Source: Pandoraea faecigallinarum
Lineage (GTDB): Bacteria > Pseudomonadota > Gammaproteobacteria > Burkholderiales > Burkholderiaceae
Reading direction: 5' to 3'
Assembly: GCF_001029105.3 (NCBI RefSeq)
Contig: NZ_CP011807.3
Span: forward strand, 2,666,001 to 2,730,000
DNA: 64,000 nucleotides
A program made the translations under genes and the position numbers. Shown piece after piece: positions 33,835-42,440 of the stretch (the first letter of the stretch is position 1; every line of letters begins with the position of its first letter). The notes beneath the pieces are model-generated. The model was not told the DNA's origin and did not search any database. It saw only the letters and a program-made list of their open reading frames with translations.

Positions 33835-34367
33835 CGTGCCGCTCCCGACTCGTTGGCGGTCAGTTGCGGCCCCATCGGTGTATAGAGGTAAACGCCTTCC
33901 GGTGGATTGCCCGCCTGTGTGGCTTCCCCCGCGGGTACCACCGCCAGCCACCGATACGCAGGAACCTTCTCCAGCGCCGCCGCACGCATGGCGAGCGGTT
34001 TGAGCCCCATCTGGACGAGCGGATCGGGCCCGCCGGCACACAGCGCAAGCCGCTCTGCCGCATGCACCGCGGGAGCCGGGCCGATATCGCTGTAGAGATT
34101 CCGGTGCCAGTCGGTAATGTGCTGCTGCCACCGCGCGAAGTTGCCACCGCCCTTGCGGCGGTATTCCTCGGCTGTCAGCACTTCCGGGCCGTCGATCGTG
34201 TGGACGGCGAGATACGTTGGACAGCCTGGCGTGATTGCCTTGAAACGTTGCGAGGTCTGAAAACCCGTCACGGAAATCAGCGCAGGCAGCTTTTCCAGGC
34301 TGTAGAAGTCGTTCCATTCGGCTTCGCCGGCAGCGCCGGCAAAGCTGCATTCCACGGTATAGATCAT
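33831..34367 (-). CDS. Unknown protein, possible dimeric alpha/beta-barrel fold
   Basis: A 178-residue protein starting MIYTVECSFAGAAGEAEWNDFY. The first 100 residues (WNDFYSLEKLPALISVTGFQTSQRF) resemble stand-alone dimeric alpha/beta-barrel proteins such as EthD or antibiotic-biosynthesis monooxygenase types; this is a shape impression, not a match. There is no Shine-Dalgarno, and two further in-frame ATGs upstream (34397, 34433) are alternative starts. It ends in the 4-bp overlap that couples it to the MBL gene. The 174-bp gap to the divergent LysR gene at 34542 probably holds the shared promoter. Confidence 0.65.
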   Translation of the reverse strand: MIYTVECSFAGAAGEAEWNDFYSLEKLPALISVTGFQTSQRFKAITPGCPTYLAVHTIDGPEVLTAEEYRRKGGGNFARWQQHITDWHRNLYSDIGPAPAVHAAERLALCAGGPDPLVQMGLKPLAMRAAALEKVPAYRWLAVVPAGEATQAGNPPEGVYLYTPMGPQLTANESGAAR

Positions 34368-34541
34368 TGAAGTTCGTCGTTCTCGAGCGATGAGCATTCG
34401 CGAGCGACTCGCGAGTGATTCGTGCGTTTTCATTGCAGTTACGTAATGCTAACCTTGGGTTTTTCGCTCATATAGCGAGTAAACGTCAATCTTCAGTGAT
34501 ATTTGATCACGCTGACACACTCCTGCCGAGGGCCGATTCCG

Positions 34542-35453
34542 ATGCGACGCAAGATTCCCAGCCATTCCGCCCTTCTGGCCTTCGAGGCCGCCGCCCGGCA
34601 TGGGAGTTTCGCGCGTGCCGCCGACGAGCTGGCGCGCACCGAAGGCGCCGTGAGCCGACAGATCGGGCGATTGGAGGCGTTTCTGGGCGTTACGCTGTTC
34701 GAGCGCGTGGGAAACCGGGTACGACTGTTGCCGAACGGCATGCGATATGCCGGGCAAGTCCGCGAAACGCTGGACCGGCTGGAGCGCGATAGTCTTTATC
34801 TGATGGGGCAACCGGTCGAAGGCGCGAGTCTCGACATTGCCGCGACGCCAACGTTTGCGACGCGCTGGCTAATCCCGCGGTTGAAGCATTTCCAGCAGCG
34901 GTATCCGAACATCACCGTGCACCTCGCCGAATGCATGACGCCATTCCTGCTGGCCGGAAGCGGATTCGACGCGGCGATCCACTTCGAACACCCGGCATGG
35001 GCGGGCATGCATCTGCATCGTCTGCTGGAAGAAGTGCTGATCCCGGTCTGTAGCCCGGCGCTGCTGGCACAGGCGGGTGGGACTGCGTCGCTCGACGCGT
35101 TGCCGCGCCTTCATCGACGGCAAAATCCGCACGCCTGGCAGGCCTATGCGCAAGCCACCGGCATTACGCTGACCAATTCGGCGGTCGGCGCCCGGTATGA
35201 CCTTCACGCCATGCTGATCGAAGCGGCACTGGCCGGGCTGGGCGTCGCCCTTGTCCCGCGTCTTTACATCGGTGCAGAGCTGGAGGACGGTCGACTGGTC
35301 GCCCCGTGGCCGGAGCACACCGCGGTATCGAAAAACTTCTGCCTCGTGCTGCCCGAGCCGTTGGCACTGAGCCAGGGACCGGTTCAGGTTTTCGCCGAAT
35401 GGCTGTTAGGCGAGGCGCGAGGCAACGACACGGGCCAGCGCCAGGGGCATTGA
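34542..35453 (+). CDS. GcvA-like LysR regulator
   Basis: A 303-residue LTTR of the GcvA/DsdC-like group (opening RRKIPSHSALLAFEAAARHGSFARAADELARTEGAVSRQIG, followed by LFERVGNRVRLL). The substrate-binding domain covers about 90-290. The start at MRRKIP is chosen for a GAGGG upstream. It is divergent from the three-gene unit beginning at 34367 and is the likely local activator of that operon. Confidence 0.9.
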   Translation: MRRKIPSHSALLAFEAAARHGSFARAADELARTEGAVSRQIGRLEAFLGVTLFERVGNRVRLLPNGMRYAGQVRETLDRLERDSLYLMGQPVEGASLDIAATPTFATRWLIPRLKHFQQRYPNITVHLAECMTPFLLAGSGFDAAIHFEHPAWAGMHLHRLLEEVLIPVCSPALLAQAGGTASLDALPRLHRRQNPHAWQAYAQATGITLTNSAVGARYDLHAMLIEAALAGLGVALVPRLYIGAELEDGRLVAPWPEHTAVSKNFCLVLPEPLALSQGPVQVFAEWLLGEARGNDTGQRQGH

Positions 35454-35495
35454 GGGCATCGAGGGTGTGATGGACGTCACGAACGTTAGCGCCGC

Positions 35496-36248
35496 CTACC
35501 GCCAGGCCGCGCTCAACATTATGCCGCCGGAGACGACCAGCAGGGTATCGAGCAAGCGCTCGAAGACGTTTGGCGCCATGCCGAGCACGAAGCGCTTGCC
35601 GAGCATGGTGCCCAACATCAGCGTCATGCCGACGATCAGGCCGTTGGCCCAAGCATGCACCGGAAGTGCGCCGAGCCCCGAGAACATCACCACTTTGGCG
35701 ACATAGATGAAGACGGAACTGGCCGACTCGGCGCCGAGAAACGCGCCGCCCGAAAGCCCGTACGCCGCAAACGCGGGCACGCTCAGCGGTCCGGTCGACA
35801 GCACGATCCCGGTCAGGAAACCGATGATTGCGCCCACGACCGCCAATTGCCACAACGACAAGCGCCACTGACGGCGTCGAAGGTAGTGCCGTGTGGGCAC
35901 CATGGCGATGAAGAACGCGCCGAGCGCCACGTCCACCACGGTCGATGGCAGGCTCCACAACGTCTTCGCACCAAGCGCCGCCGCCGGCGCCCCCGGCAAC
36001 GAGTACGCCAGCACCGCGCGCCAGTCGATCTCGCGCCACCACGCCAGTACCTTGGAGAGGTTGCCGAACACGGCGGCGACGGCCATGATCGGCACGGCCT
36101 GCTTCGGGCCATAGGTGTAGACGAGCACCGGCAGCAACATCATCGACGAGCCGGTGCCGACCACTCCGCTGACCGCCCCGGCCGCTGTCCCCACGACGGC
36201 GATCATCGCCATGCCCCACGCGTGTTCCGCCAAAAATCCTGCCAGCAT
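35496..36248 (-). CDS. TauE/SafE (TSUP) family transporter
   Basis: A 250-residue protein with about eight hydrophobic segments and the TauE/SafE repeat motif (GAVSGVVGTGSSMMLLPVLV near the N-terminus). The family exports or imports sulfur-containing or small organic anions such as sulfite, sulfoacetate or taurine breakdown products. The substrate is unassigned. It is convergent with the LysR gene at 35453 and does not look co-regulated with it. Confidence 0.88.
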   Translation of the reverse strand: MLAGFLAEHAWGMAMIAVVGTAAGAVSGVVGTGSSMMLLPVLVYTYGPKQAVPIMAVAAVFGNLSKVLAWWREIDWRAVLAYSLPGAPAAALGAKTLWSLPSTVVDVALGAFFIAMVPTRHYLRRRQWRLSLWQLAVVGAIIGFLTGIVLSTGPLSVPAFAAYGLSGGAFLGAESASSVFIYVAKVVMFSGLGALPVHAWANGLIVGMTLMLGTMLGKRFVLGMAPNVFERLLDTLLVVSGGIMLSAAWR

Positions 36249-36360
36249 CCCGCCCTCGCCGTTTGCCGTACTGCTCGCACGGCCGCCGTTGCCTGTTGGT
36301 AATTTATTGTTCGTTGCCCGTTGCCCGATGCCCGTTATCGGTTATCAAGACCGCCTGTGG

Positions 36361-37251
36361 CTATGTCCCGGGCCTGACGCTCCACTTCCCGGGCGACACG
36401 CCAAACGCGCGGCGGAAATAGCGGGTGAAATGCGAGAGATCGTTGAAGCCTTGCGCCAGCGCGACGTCCGTTGCGGACGCCCCCGCGCGCAACGCAGGCA
36501 ACGCCCGCACCAGACGCAATTGATTGCGCCACGCGTGCGGTGCCAATCCCGTCTCGCGCGAAAACAGCCGGGCGGCATGGAACGGCGAGAGATCGACAGC
36601 TTCGGCCAATGTCGTCAACGACAGCGACTCGGTGAGATCGGCCGACAAGCGCGCCTTCATTGTCTCGACGCGCACGGCGTCGCGATGCCTCGCCGTCTCC
36701 GGCATACGGGCCTGTGCATGGCGCACCAGCATCATCGACACCGCCTCGATCAGTACGCTTTCCGCGAGCAATGGATCGGCGTCGAGCTGTAACAGCCGGT
36801 GCGCCTCAAGCAGCCGGTGCATGGCAGGCGCGTCGCAGATAACGTTTTCTCCGAACCACGGCATGGCGTCGCCGGGGCTAACGGCGTCCGACAGGCCCGC
36901 TGGCGGATGCGTCAATTGGCGCTGCACGCCCTGCACGAAACCGACCGGCAGATAGAAGACGCGATACCGCCAGCCAAAGTCGGTTTCGCGTGCTCCGGTG
37001 TGAACTTCACCGGGATGGATGACGGCGATGGACCCGGCGTGCGCCACATGTTCGCCACCCCGATAGGCGTACCGCTCGGCCCCTGCAACAATGCACGCGA
37101 ACGTATACGCGTCGTGCCAATGCGGCGCAAACGTGTGATCGTTGTATTCGGCCGTGAGCATATCGCCTCCGGGCACGAGCGACGAGCGCCAGTACAAGGG
37201 GGCGTTACGGAACGGCTGAAACGGCAGAAGGGGTTGGAACAGGGCATCCAT
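36361..37251 (-). CDS. AraC-family regulator with cupin sensor domain
   Basis: A 296-residue protein. The N-terminal AraC-type cupin (about 15-130: FAPHWHDAYTFACIVAGAERYAYRGGEH, HPGEVHTG) precedes the two-helix DNA-binding domain (about 190-290: LSLTTLAEAVDLSPFHAARLFSRETGLAPHAW; AQGFNDLSHFTRYFRRAFGVSPGKW). The start at MDALFQP is chosen because the cupin begins there. The target is unknown; the divergent or downstream transporter (35496) and methyltransferase (37342) genes are on the same strand. Confidence 0.88.
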   Translation of the reverse strand: MDALFQPLLPFQPFRNAPLYWRSSLVPGGDMLTAEYNDHTFAPHWHDAYTFACIVAGAERYAYRGGEHVAHAGSIAVIHPGEVHTGARETDFGWRYRVFYLPVGFVQGVQRQLTHPPAGLSDAVSPGDAMPWFGENVICDAPAMHRLLEAHRLLQLDADPLLAESVLIEAVSMMLVRHAQARMPETARHRDAVRVETMKARLSADLTESLSLTTLAEAVDLSPFHAARLFSRETGLAPHAWRNQLRLVRALPALRAGASATDVALAQGFNDLSHFTRYFRRAFGVSPGKWSVRPGT

Positions 37252-37341
37252 GCCCGCTACTTTACACCGGGCCACGCGCCGGGACCCGGATGGCGCGCTG
37301 CTCGCCGTTGCAGCCGCGGCCTGCACGGCGGGTCGGCTCGA

Positions 37342-38220
37342 TCAGCGCGTTGCCACGACGAAAAGTCGCGGAAACGGCAGCAACACCGTGCCGTCCGCCA
37401 GTGCGGGATAAGCTTTCGCGACTTCGTCGGTGTAACGGGCGAGGAACGCTTCGCGCGAGGCGTCGTCCAGCTTGGCAAGGAACGGGCGCAACGCGCTGCC
37501 CTTGAACCATTCCACGACGGCCGGCGCACCGCCGGTGAGCGGGTGGTAATACGTGGTGCGCCAAATATCGACGCGCGAACACAGCGCGCGCAGCATCGGG
37601 TAATAAAACGAAGCGCCATGACGCGCGGTGCGCTCCGTGCCCCTGAGCCGGTCCGCCCAACGGGCATCGGCTGCGACTTCGCGCATCAGCCGATGCGCGG
37701 GTTCGTCGAGATTGTCCGGCGTTTGCACCGCAAGCGAACCGCCTGGTGCCAGACACGCGATCAGGCGCGGGTAAAGCGTTTCATGATCGGGCAGCCATTG
37801 CAGCACGGCGTTCGCAAGAATGACGTCGAACGGGCCGTCCTTCCACGCGGCGATGTCGGCGACGTCGAATTTGCATTGCGGCAGGCGCCTGCGTGCCGCA
37901 TCGATCATGTCCTGCGAACTGTCCAGACCCAGCACCTGCGCCTGCGCATAGCGCGCTGCCAGCACTTCGGTCGAGTTGCCCGGACCGCATCCGATATCGA
38001 CCACACGCGCCGTCGCCCCGCCTTGCCCCTTGCGCGATGCGGGAAGCGGCGGGATGGCGGAGACGAGATCGCGCACGGGACGCGTCCGTTCGTCTTCGAA
38101 CTTGAGGTACTGCGACGCCTGCCATGCCGGACTCGTCGGATTCGTCGGATTCGTCGGATTCGCGGGATTCGCGGGATTCGTTGCAACGTTCGCGGGATTC
38201 GGCGGCGGGTTTTGCGGCAT
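37342..38220 (-). CDS. tam: Trans-aconitate 2-methyltransferase
   Basis: A 292-residue SAM-dependent methyltransferase matching Tam, which methylates trans-aconitate and prevents inhibition of aconitase. Diagnostic features are YLKFEDERTRPVRDL (about 38-52), the SAM motif VVDIGCGPGNST, LDSSQDMIDAAR, and the C-terminal ARYTDEVAKAYP. Compared with typical Tam there is an extra N-terminal stretch (about 30 residues) of repeated Asn-Pro-Ala/Thr units encoded by 9-bp DNA repeats. A GGAG lies upstream of the ATG. Repeat-copy changes would only vary this tail. Confidence 0.85.
   Translation of the reverse strand: MPQNPPPNPANVATNPANPANPTNPTNPTSPAWQASQYLKFEDERTRPVRDLVSAIPPLPASRKGQGGATARVVDIGCGPGNSTEVLAARYAQAQVLGLDSSQDMIDAARRRLPQCKFDVADIAAWKDGPFDVILANAVLQWLPDHETLYPRLIACLAPGGSLAVQTPDNLDEPAHRLMREVAADARWADRLRGTERTARHGASFYYPMLRALCSRVDIWRTTYYHPLTGGAPAVVEWFKGSALRPFLAKLDDASREAFLARYTDEVAKAYPALADGTVLLPFPRLFVVATR
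38135..38179. repeat. Five in-frame 9-bp tandem repeats (tam N-terminus)
   Basis: Three GTCGGATTC units (38135-38161) are followed by two GCGGGATTC units (38162-38179), with one more at 38192-38200. They encode Asn-Pro-Thr/Ala units on the minus strand and keep frame whatever the copy number. Confidence 0.85.
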
Positions 38221-38266
38221 GAATCAACTCCATCGGAATAACTATGAATCAACAGCGCTCACGATA

Positions 38267-39118
38267 TCAGGTCGCCGCCTGCAATGCCTCCACGAAAACG
38301 CGCAGATGCGAAGGCTCGGCGTCGGTGATGGCCCAGTACGTCATGCCGTTGCGCCGCCAGCGCGCAATCGCGTAGCCGTCGGACCCCGAGATGGAGGGGG
38401 CTGCCGATGCCTTGTCGCGGGCCGGAAACACATACAGATCGATCGGATGTTTGTCGGTGCGATAGACGAGTACCGACACCGTGCGGCCACCCACGTAGTC
38501 CAGCCTCCCCCCCGCGAGCGGGAATCCCTTGTTGGCGAGGTCGACGACGGGCGGCGCGTAATCGAGGCGTCCGTTGAACCACGGTTTGACGGTGTGCTGA
38601 TCGGTCGAGATCACGTCCAGAGGATGCTGCGAGAGCAACGCCCGCACGTGGCTCGAAACGATCTCCTGCGCTTGCAGGCCGGCCGCCGCCTGCGGCTCGG
38701 GCACCGGCGCAGGGGCAGGCGCACGTCCGGCGAGCAATGCCATCGCCACGGCAAGTCCGCCGAGGATCGCACCGCCCGCGCCGCCGAACAGCCACGGCGT
38801 CAGGCTCGATCCCCACGCGGCCTCGACAGGCGCGGGCGCTACCGGCTTGCCAGACGTGGAAGGTGTCGCCCCGCGCGCCGGTTCAACAGTCGACGACGGA
38901 GCGCAAGCCGGGGCCGGGACTGCGGCCGACGTCGGCCCAGGCACCGATGACGGCGTGCGCTGCGCGTGCGACTCCGCCTTCGCCAATGCCTCGCGAATGC
39001 GCTCGCGCAGTGCCTGCGGTGCCTCGTGTTGCAGCGATCCGTCACGCAGCATCTTGCCCAGCGTCGTGGCGTCGTTCCGGCTCGTCGCCGAGGCTTTGGG
39101 ATCGTCGGGCTTATTCAT
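38267..39118 (-). CDS. Anti-sigma factor (membrane)
   Basis: A 283-residue protein starting at MNKPDDPK; its start overlaps the sigma-factor stop by 8 bp. An N-terminal cytoplasmic part (1-100, with KMLRDGSLQHEAPQALRERIREAL) would bind the ECF sigma factor. It lacks the zinc motif HxxxCxxC of ZAS-type anti-sigmas. A single membrane segment lies near 113-137 (LFGGAGGAILGGLAVAMALLAG). The C-terminal periplasmic domain (about 150-280) is the likely sensor, with SVLVYRTDKHPIDLYVFP and RRNGMTYWAITDAEPSHLRVF. Its partner genes (phosphoesterase, cupredoxin, sigma factor) are upstream on the same strand. Confidence 0.82.
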   Translation of the reverse strand: MNKPDDPKASATSRNDATTLGKMLRDGSLQHEAPQALRERIREALAKAESHAQRTPSSVPGPTSAAVPAPACAPSSTVEPARGATPSTSGKPVAPAPVEAAWGSSLTPWLFGGAGGAILGGLAVAMALLAGRAPAPAPVPEPQAAAGLQAQEIVSSHVRALLSQHPLDVISTDQHTVKPWFNGRLDYAPPVVDLANKGFPLAGGRLDYVGGRTVSVLVYRTDKHPIDLYVFPARDKASAAPSISGSDGYAIARWRRNGMTYWAITDAEPSHLRVFVEALQAAT

Positions 39119-39800
39119 CGCGCTCTCCCCGAGGAGTCCCGTCGTGCGGCAGTCCCGCATGACGTGCGAGACGGGTGACTTGCGCCGACGAGGAAGATGA
39201 GGAAGACGAGGAAGACGAGGGTGGCCGTTCTGCCGGCTTGTCGCGCGCGGCCAGCACCGCCGCGGCCAGCATGCGACGGCCGCGCGCGAGACGCGACATG
39301 ACCGTGCCCGCCGGTACCCCGACAATCGTCTCGATCTCCCGATAGCTCATATCCTCCATCTCCCGCAGGACCAGCACTTCACGAAATACCACAGGCAATG
39401 TGGCAAGCGCCTCGCGCACCAGCGCGCATTCGTCGCGACGCACGGCGAGCCGTTCGGGGTCGCCCGGCGAGGCATCGTCCCAGCCGGGCAGACGCACGTC
39501 TTCGTACAGCCCCTGCACCGCTTCGTCGAACGAGGTGCTGTCGGTCGCATCGGAGCGGCGACGCCACTCCGTCAGCCAGGTGTTGCGCACGATGGCGAGC
39601 AGCCACGCGCGGGCATTTTCGCCGCGAAAGCCGTCGAAGAACCGCAATGCGCGCAGATAAGCTTCCTGCACGATGTCGTCGGCATCGCTTGCGCTGCCCG
39701 ACAGCCAGCGCGCGAGGTTGTACGCCGCATCGAGGTGAGGCAAGGCCAGTGCTTCGAAACGTCCTGACGCCTGCGCGCCGGACTTGTCAGCGTCGGTCAC
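39111..39800 (-). CDS. ECF sigma factor
   Basis: A 229-residue ECF sigma factor (start GTG at 39800). That start is preferred because GGGAGA lies 6-11 nt upstream; an ATG at 39866 would add 22 residues without a Shine-Dalgarno. Region 2 (LARWLSGSASDADDIVQEAYLRALRF) and region 4 (MEDMSYREIETIVGVPAGTVMSRLARGR) are clear. The C-terminal tail contains an 11-residue serine run encoded by 9-bp DNA repeats. It overlaps the anti-sigma start by 8 bp and follows the cupredoxin gene by 124 bp. A sigma/anti-sigma pair behind these exported proteins suggests response to periplasmic metal or redox stress (inference). Confidence 0.9.
   Translation of the reverse strand: MTDADKSGAQASGRFEALALPHLDAAYNLARWLSGSASDADDIVQEAYLRALRFFDGFRGENARAWLLAIVRNTWLTEWRRRSDATDSTSFDEAVQGLYEDVRLPGWDDASPGDPERLAVRRDECALVREALATLPVVFREVLVLREMEDMSYREIETIVGVPAGTVMSRLARGRRMLAAAVLAARDKPAERPPSSSSSSSSSSSAQVTRLARHAGLPHDGTPRGERDE
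39190..39216. repeat. Three 9-bp tandem repeats in the sigma-factor tail
   Basis: Units GAGGAAGAT, GAGGAAGAC, GAGGAAGAC (39190-39216), read on the minus strand as the serine run near the C-terminus. Copy changes would keep frame. Confidence 0.8.
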
Positions 39801-39924
39801 CGGAGTCTCCCGAGTGCGGGCAGCGCGTGCCCGGGTGAGTCGGACGGACGTGGCGCCGTCGTCCATCGGCAACGACTACGCAACGTCAGTAGGCTCATTG
39901 AATCACATCTGTGTCGGTGGGCGG

Positions 39925-40296
39925 CTATTTCACGACGACCACGCCGGTCATATGCGGATGCAATGCACAGAAATACGGATAAGTCCCCGGCGTGTCGAAG
40001 GTGAACGCGAAGGAGCGGCCGGTATCGAGGGCGCCGGAAGCAAACGCGCGCGGCGTGGACGAACTCGTCACGGTGTGCGGCTCATCGTCGCGATTGGTCC
40101 ACGTGACGCGTGTGCCGGCCTTCACGGTGAGAGCGGCCGGGGAGAATTTGAAGTTCTCGATCTGAACGGTGTTCGCTTGCGCCGCGCTCGCGCGTACGGG
40201 CCAGCGAAACGTCAGCATGCTCACCGCGGTGAGCGCCAGGCTGCCGAGCAGGACACGACGCCGCACGGCATGGGGGGGCAATCGAGGGGATGTCAT
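39925..40296 (-). CDS. Exported cupredoxin (type 1 copper protein)
   Basis: A 123-residue protein with an N-terminal twin-arginine-like signal (RRRVLLGSLALTAVSMLTF, then ASAAQA). The plastocyanin/amicyanin-like domain has ligands His73 (EPHT), Cys110, His115 and Met116 within CALHPHM. The fold spans about 42-123 (NTVQIENFKFSPAALTVKAGTRVTWTNRD, given as its extent). It would be a periplasmic electron carrier. The gene follows the phosphoesterase gene by 14 bp and precedes the sigma-factor gene. Confidence 0.85.
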   Translation of the reverse strand: MTSPRLPPHAVRRRVLLGSLALTAVSMLTFRWPVRASAAQANTVQIENFKFSPAALTVKAGTRVTWTNRDDEPHTVTSSSTPRAFASGALDTGRSFAFTFDTPGTYPYFCALHPHMTGVVVVK

Positions 40297-40310
40297 GATG
40301 GGGCTACCGC

Positions 40311-41294
40311 TCAAGATACCAGCGTGGCATCGTCCAGCCGCGGCGTACCGTCGAGCGACGCGAATTCGACGCGGCGAATGCCCAGTGTCTGGCGCAGCTG
40401 CGAGGCTTCGACCTTCCACGGCCCCGGCCCCGAACCATTGCCGGGCGCCGCTTGAGGGAACGCCGTGGACATGGCTGTGTGCAGTCGCACATTGCCCTCC
40501 ACTTTTTGCAGCACCTGATGGACGTGGCCATTGAGCACCGTCACCGATCCGAACGGGCGCAGCAGCGCCAGTGCCCGGTCGCCGTCGTCGGTGCCCCAGC
40601 CCCAGGCCGGATAGACCGGCCATAGCGGCATGTGCGTGAACACCACCAGCGGTGTGCTGTGCGAGCGAGCGCTGAGATCGTCCGCGAGCCAGGCAAGTTG
40701 CGTATCGCCGAGGTACCCCATGCCGCCGGCTTTGAGATTCAGAACGTTGACGAGCGCGACGAAATGCACGCCCTGCTGATCGAAGCTGTACCAGCCCCTG
40801 CCCCGGGTGTCGGCGGCAAAGCGGGAAAAGAAGGCACGACCGTCGTCGCCGATGACGTCGTGCTCGCCTGGTACGTAGCGGGTCTCGAGACCCGCGCCGT
40901 TCACGATCTGCTGCGCGGTGTCGAACTCCTCGGCCCGCGAGAGGTGACTGACGTCGCCCGTGTGCAGCATGAAGGCGGGTCGCCGCGCCGCGCCCCGTAT
41001 GCGCTCGATGGCAGATTGCAGCGTCGCGGCCGGGTCGGGGTTCGGCGTCTTGTTAAAGCCGATGTGACTGTCGCTGATCTGAACGAAGGACAGCGCGTTG
41101 CCGGTGATTGATGGGGCGGCCTGAGCTGACGCTCCCCCAAGCGGCACGCCCTGCGGCACCCCGCCGTCGAGCGTCCACAGGATGCCGGCGCCGGCCCATG
41201 CCAGACATGCCATCGCCCTGCGCCGCGACATCGAGGGCGATGCCGCCTCGTCGTCTTTTCCTGCGTTGTCGCCGTGTCGTTCGTTGCGGATCAT
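40311..41294 (-). CDS. Exported calcineurin-like metallophosphoesterase
   Basis: A 327-residue phosphoesterase with a twin-arginine-like signal (SRRRAMACLAWAGAGILW). The dinuclear metal motifs are in order: DSHIGF, GDVSH, GEHD, and GHVHQ near the C-terminus. GGAGG lies upstream of the ATG at 41294. Substrate unknown. It heads the phosphoesterase-cupredoxin-sigma-anti-sigma unit, so it is probably part of the periplasmic process the sigma factor responds to. Confidence 0.87.
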   Translation of the reverse strand: MIRNERHGDNAGKDDEAASPSMSRRRAMACLAWAGAGILWTLDGGVPQGVPLGGASAQAAPSITGNALSFVQISDSHIGFNKTPNPDPAATLQSAIERIRGAARRPAFMLHTGDVSHLSRAEEFDTAQQIVNGAGLETRYVPGEHDVIGDDGRAFFSRFAADTRGRGWYSFDQQGVHFVALVNVLNLKAGGMGYLGDTQLAWLADDLSARSHSTPLVVFTHMPLWPVYPAWGWGTDDGDRALALLRPFGSVTVLNGHVHQVLQKVEGNVRLHTAMSTAFPQAAPGNGSGPGPWKVEASQLRQTLGIRRVEFASLDGTPRLDDATLVS

Positions 41295-41397
41295 GACGCC
41301 CCTCCACACGGTATCGCGTCCGGCCCGTCCCCATGACGAGGTTCGGCGCGCCGTTATCCGTAATACCGGTGGCGGTCGGGTTTTATTCCCGAAGCGA

Positions 41398-42327
41398 TCA
41401 GAGCGGCGAGTATGTCCAGCGTGCCGGGGTCGTGCGAACGCTCGACGGCGCGGCCCCCTGCCCGCCCATTGGCGAAGGCATCGGCGAACTCACGTGCCAC
41501 AACGGCACCGCGTTGAGCACGCTCTGGCAACCGTTGGCCGCGAACGTCTCGCCGTCGGCGCGTGTCTTGGCCCCACGCTGATGCAGCAACGGTGCGGGAT
41601 CGACAGGTAAGCCACGACGGCGCAGTTCGAAATGCAGATGCGGGCCTGTCGCCATCCCCGTCTGGCCGACGGCCCCGATGACCTGGCCGGAGATCACCGC
41701 ATTGCCCACACGCAGATCACGCGCAAGGGACGACAGATGTGCATAGACTGTCTCGCTCTCGTATCGGTGCGAGATCACGATGTAACGTCCGAAACCGCGC
41801 CGCTCGTTGCCGATGTGCTTTACCGTGCCGTCGGCCGCCGCGAGGACCGGCGTTCCCGTGGGCGCGGCGAAATCGACACCGTTGTGGCGATGCGAGATCC
41901 GTCGAACCGGATGCCGCCGGTGGCCGAAGTCCGACGTCATGCGCGCCCCGGCCACCGGCACGAGGAAGGTCTTTGCCGCACGCGCCGCCGGCCCGGTCGT
42001 CAGCGGTGCGAACAGACCGGAGCGCCCCATTGCCGTCGCGGTGGACACCGGCGTCGGCGATAGGGGCGTGATCGTGCCGCATATCGACTGGCTCAGCGCC
42101 ACCGGCGCCGTGGTCACGGACGGTAAGGTGTGGAGGAACGCCGACGGTGCCGTCAAACGCTGATGCGAATGCAACGGCTCGCCAGCCGCGGCCATTGCGG
42201 GAAGTGACGGGGTCAGGGACAGCAGAACCCACGCAGCATGCGCACGCTTGCTCGGCCCTCTCAGGCGCCGCGCACCGCCGTCGAACGCGACGCCCGGGCG
42301 CGCGACGCAAGCAGAAGAGGAAGACAT
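41398..42327 (-). CDS. M23-family peptidase (LytM-type)
   Basis: A 309-residue peptidoglycan endopeptidase-like protein. A basic/hydrophobic N-terminus (RAHAAWVLLSLTPSLPAMAAA) should direct export. The M23 fold (about 120-250) has the zinc motif HRHNGVDF (His and Asp) and HLHFE, so it looks catalytically competent. It cleaves cell-wall cross-bridges in characterised relatives, or acts as an activator. A Ser/Pro-rich linker separates signal and domain, and a disordered tail follows. It lies 103 bp upstream of the phosphoesterase gene. Confidence 0.87.
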   Translation of the reverse strand: MSSSSACVARPGVAFDGGARRLRGPSKRAHAAWVLLSLTPSLPAMAAAGEPLHSHQRLTAPSAFLHTLPSVTTAPVALSQSICGTITPLSPTPVSTATAMGRSGLFAPLTTGPAARAAKTFLVPVAGARMTSDFGHRRHPVRRISHRHNGVDFAAPTGTPVLAAADGTVKHIGNERRGFGRYIVISHRYESETVYAHLSSLARDLRVGNAVISGQVIGAVGQTGMATGPHLHFELRRRGLPVDPAPLLHQRGAKTRADGETFAANGCQSVLNAVPLWHVSSPMPSPMGGQGAAPSSVRTTPARWTYSPL

Positions 42328-42440
42328 GGCTCGACAGACTCAATCGGAAACGACGCAGTCTACGGGCCAAGCGAGCGCTATTTTATGGGAAACTCCCCAA
42401 ATATCACGCAATTCGCGGCCAAAATACCCCCTTTTGGGAC

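Noticed and set aside
36280..36350. Repeated TTGCCCG/ATGCCCG words downstream of the AraC gene
   Set aside because: Imperfect short words without periodic spacing; most likely chance in GC-rich DNA.
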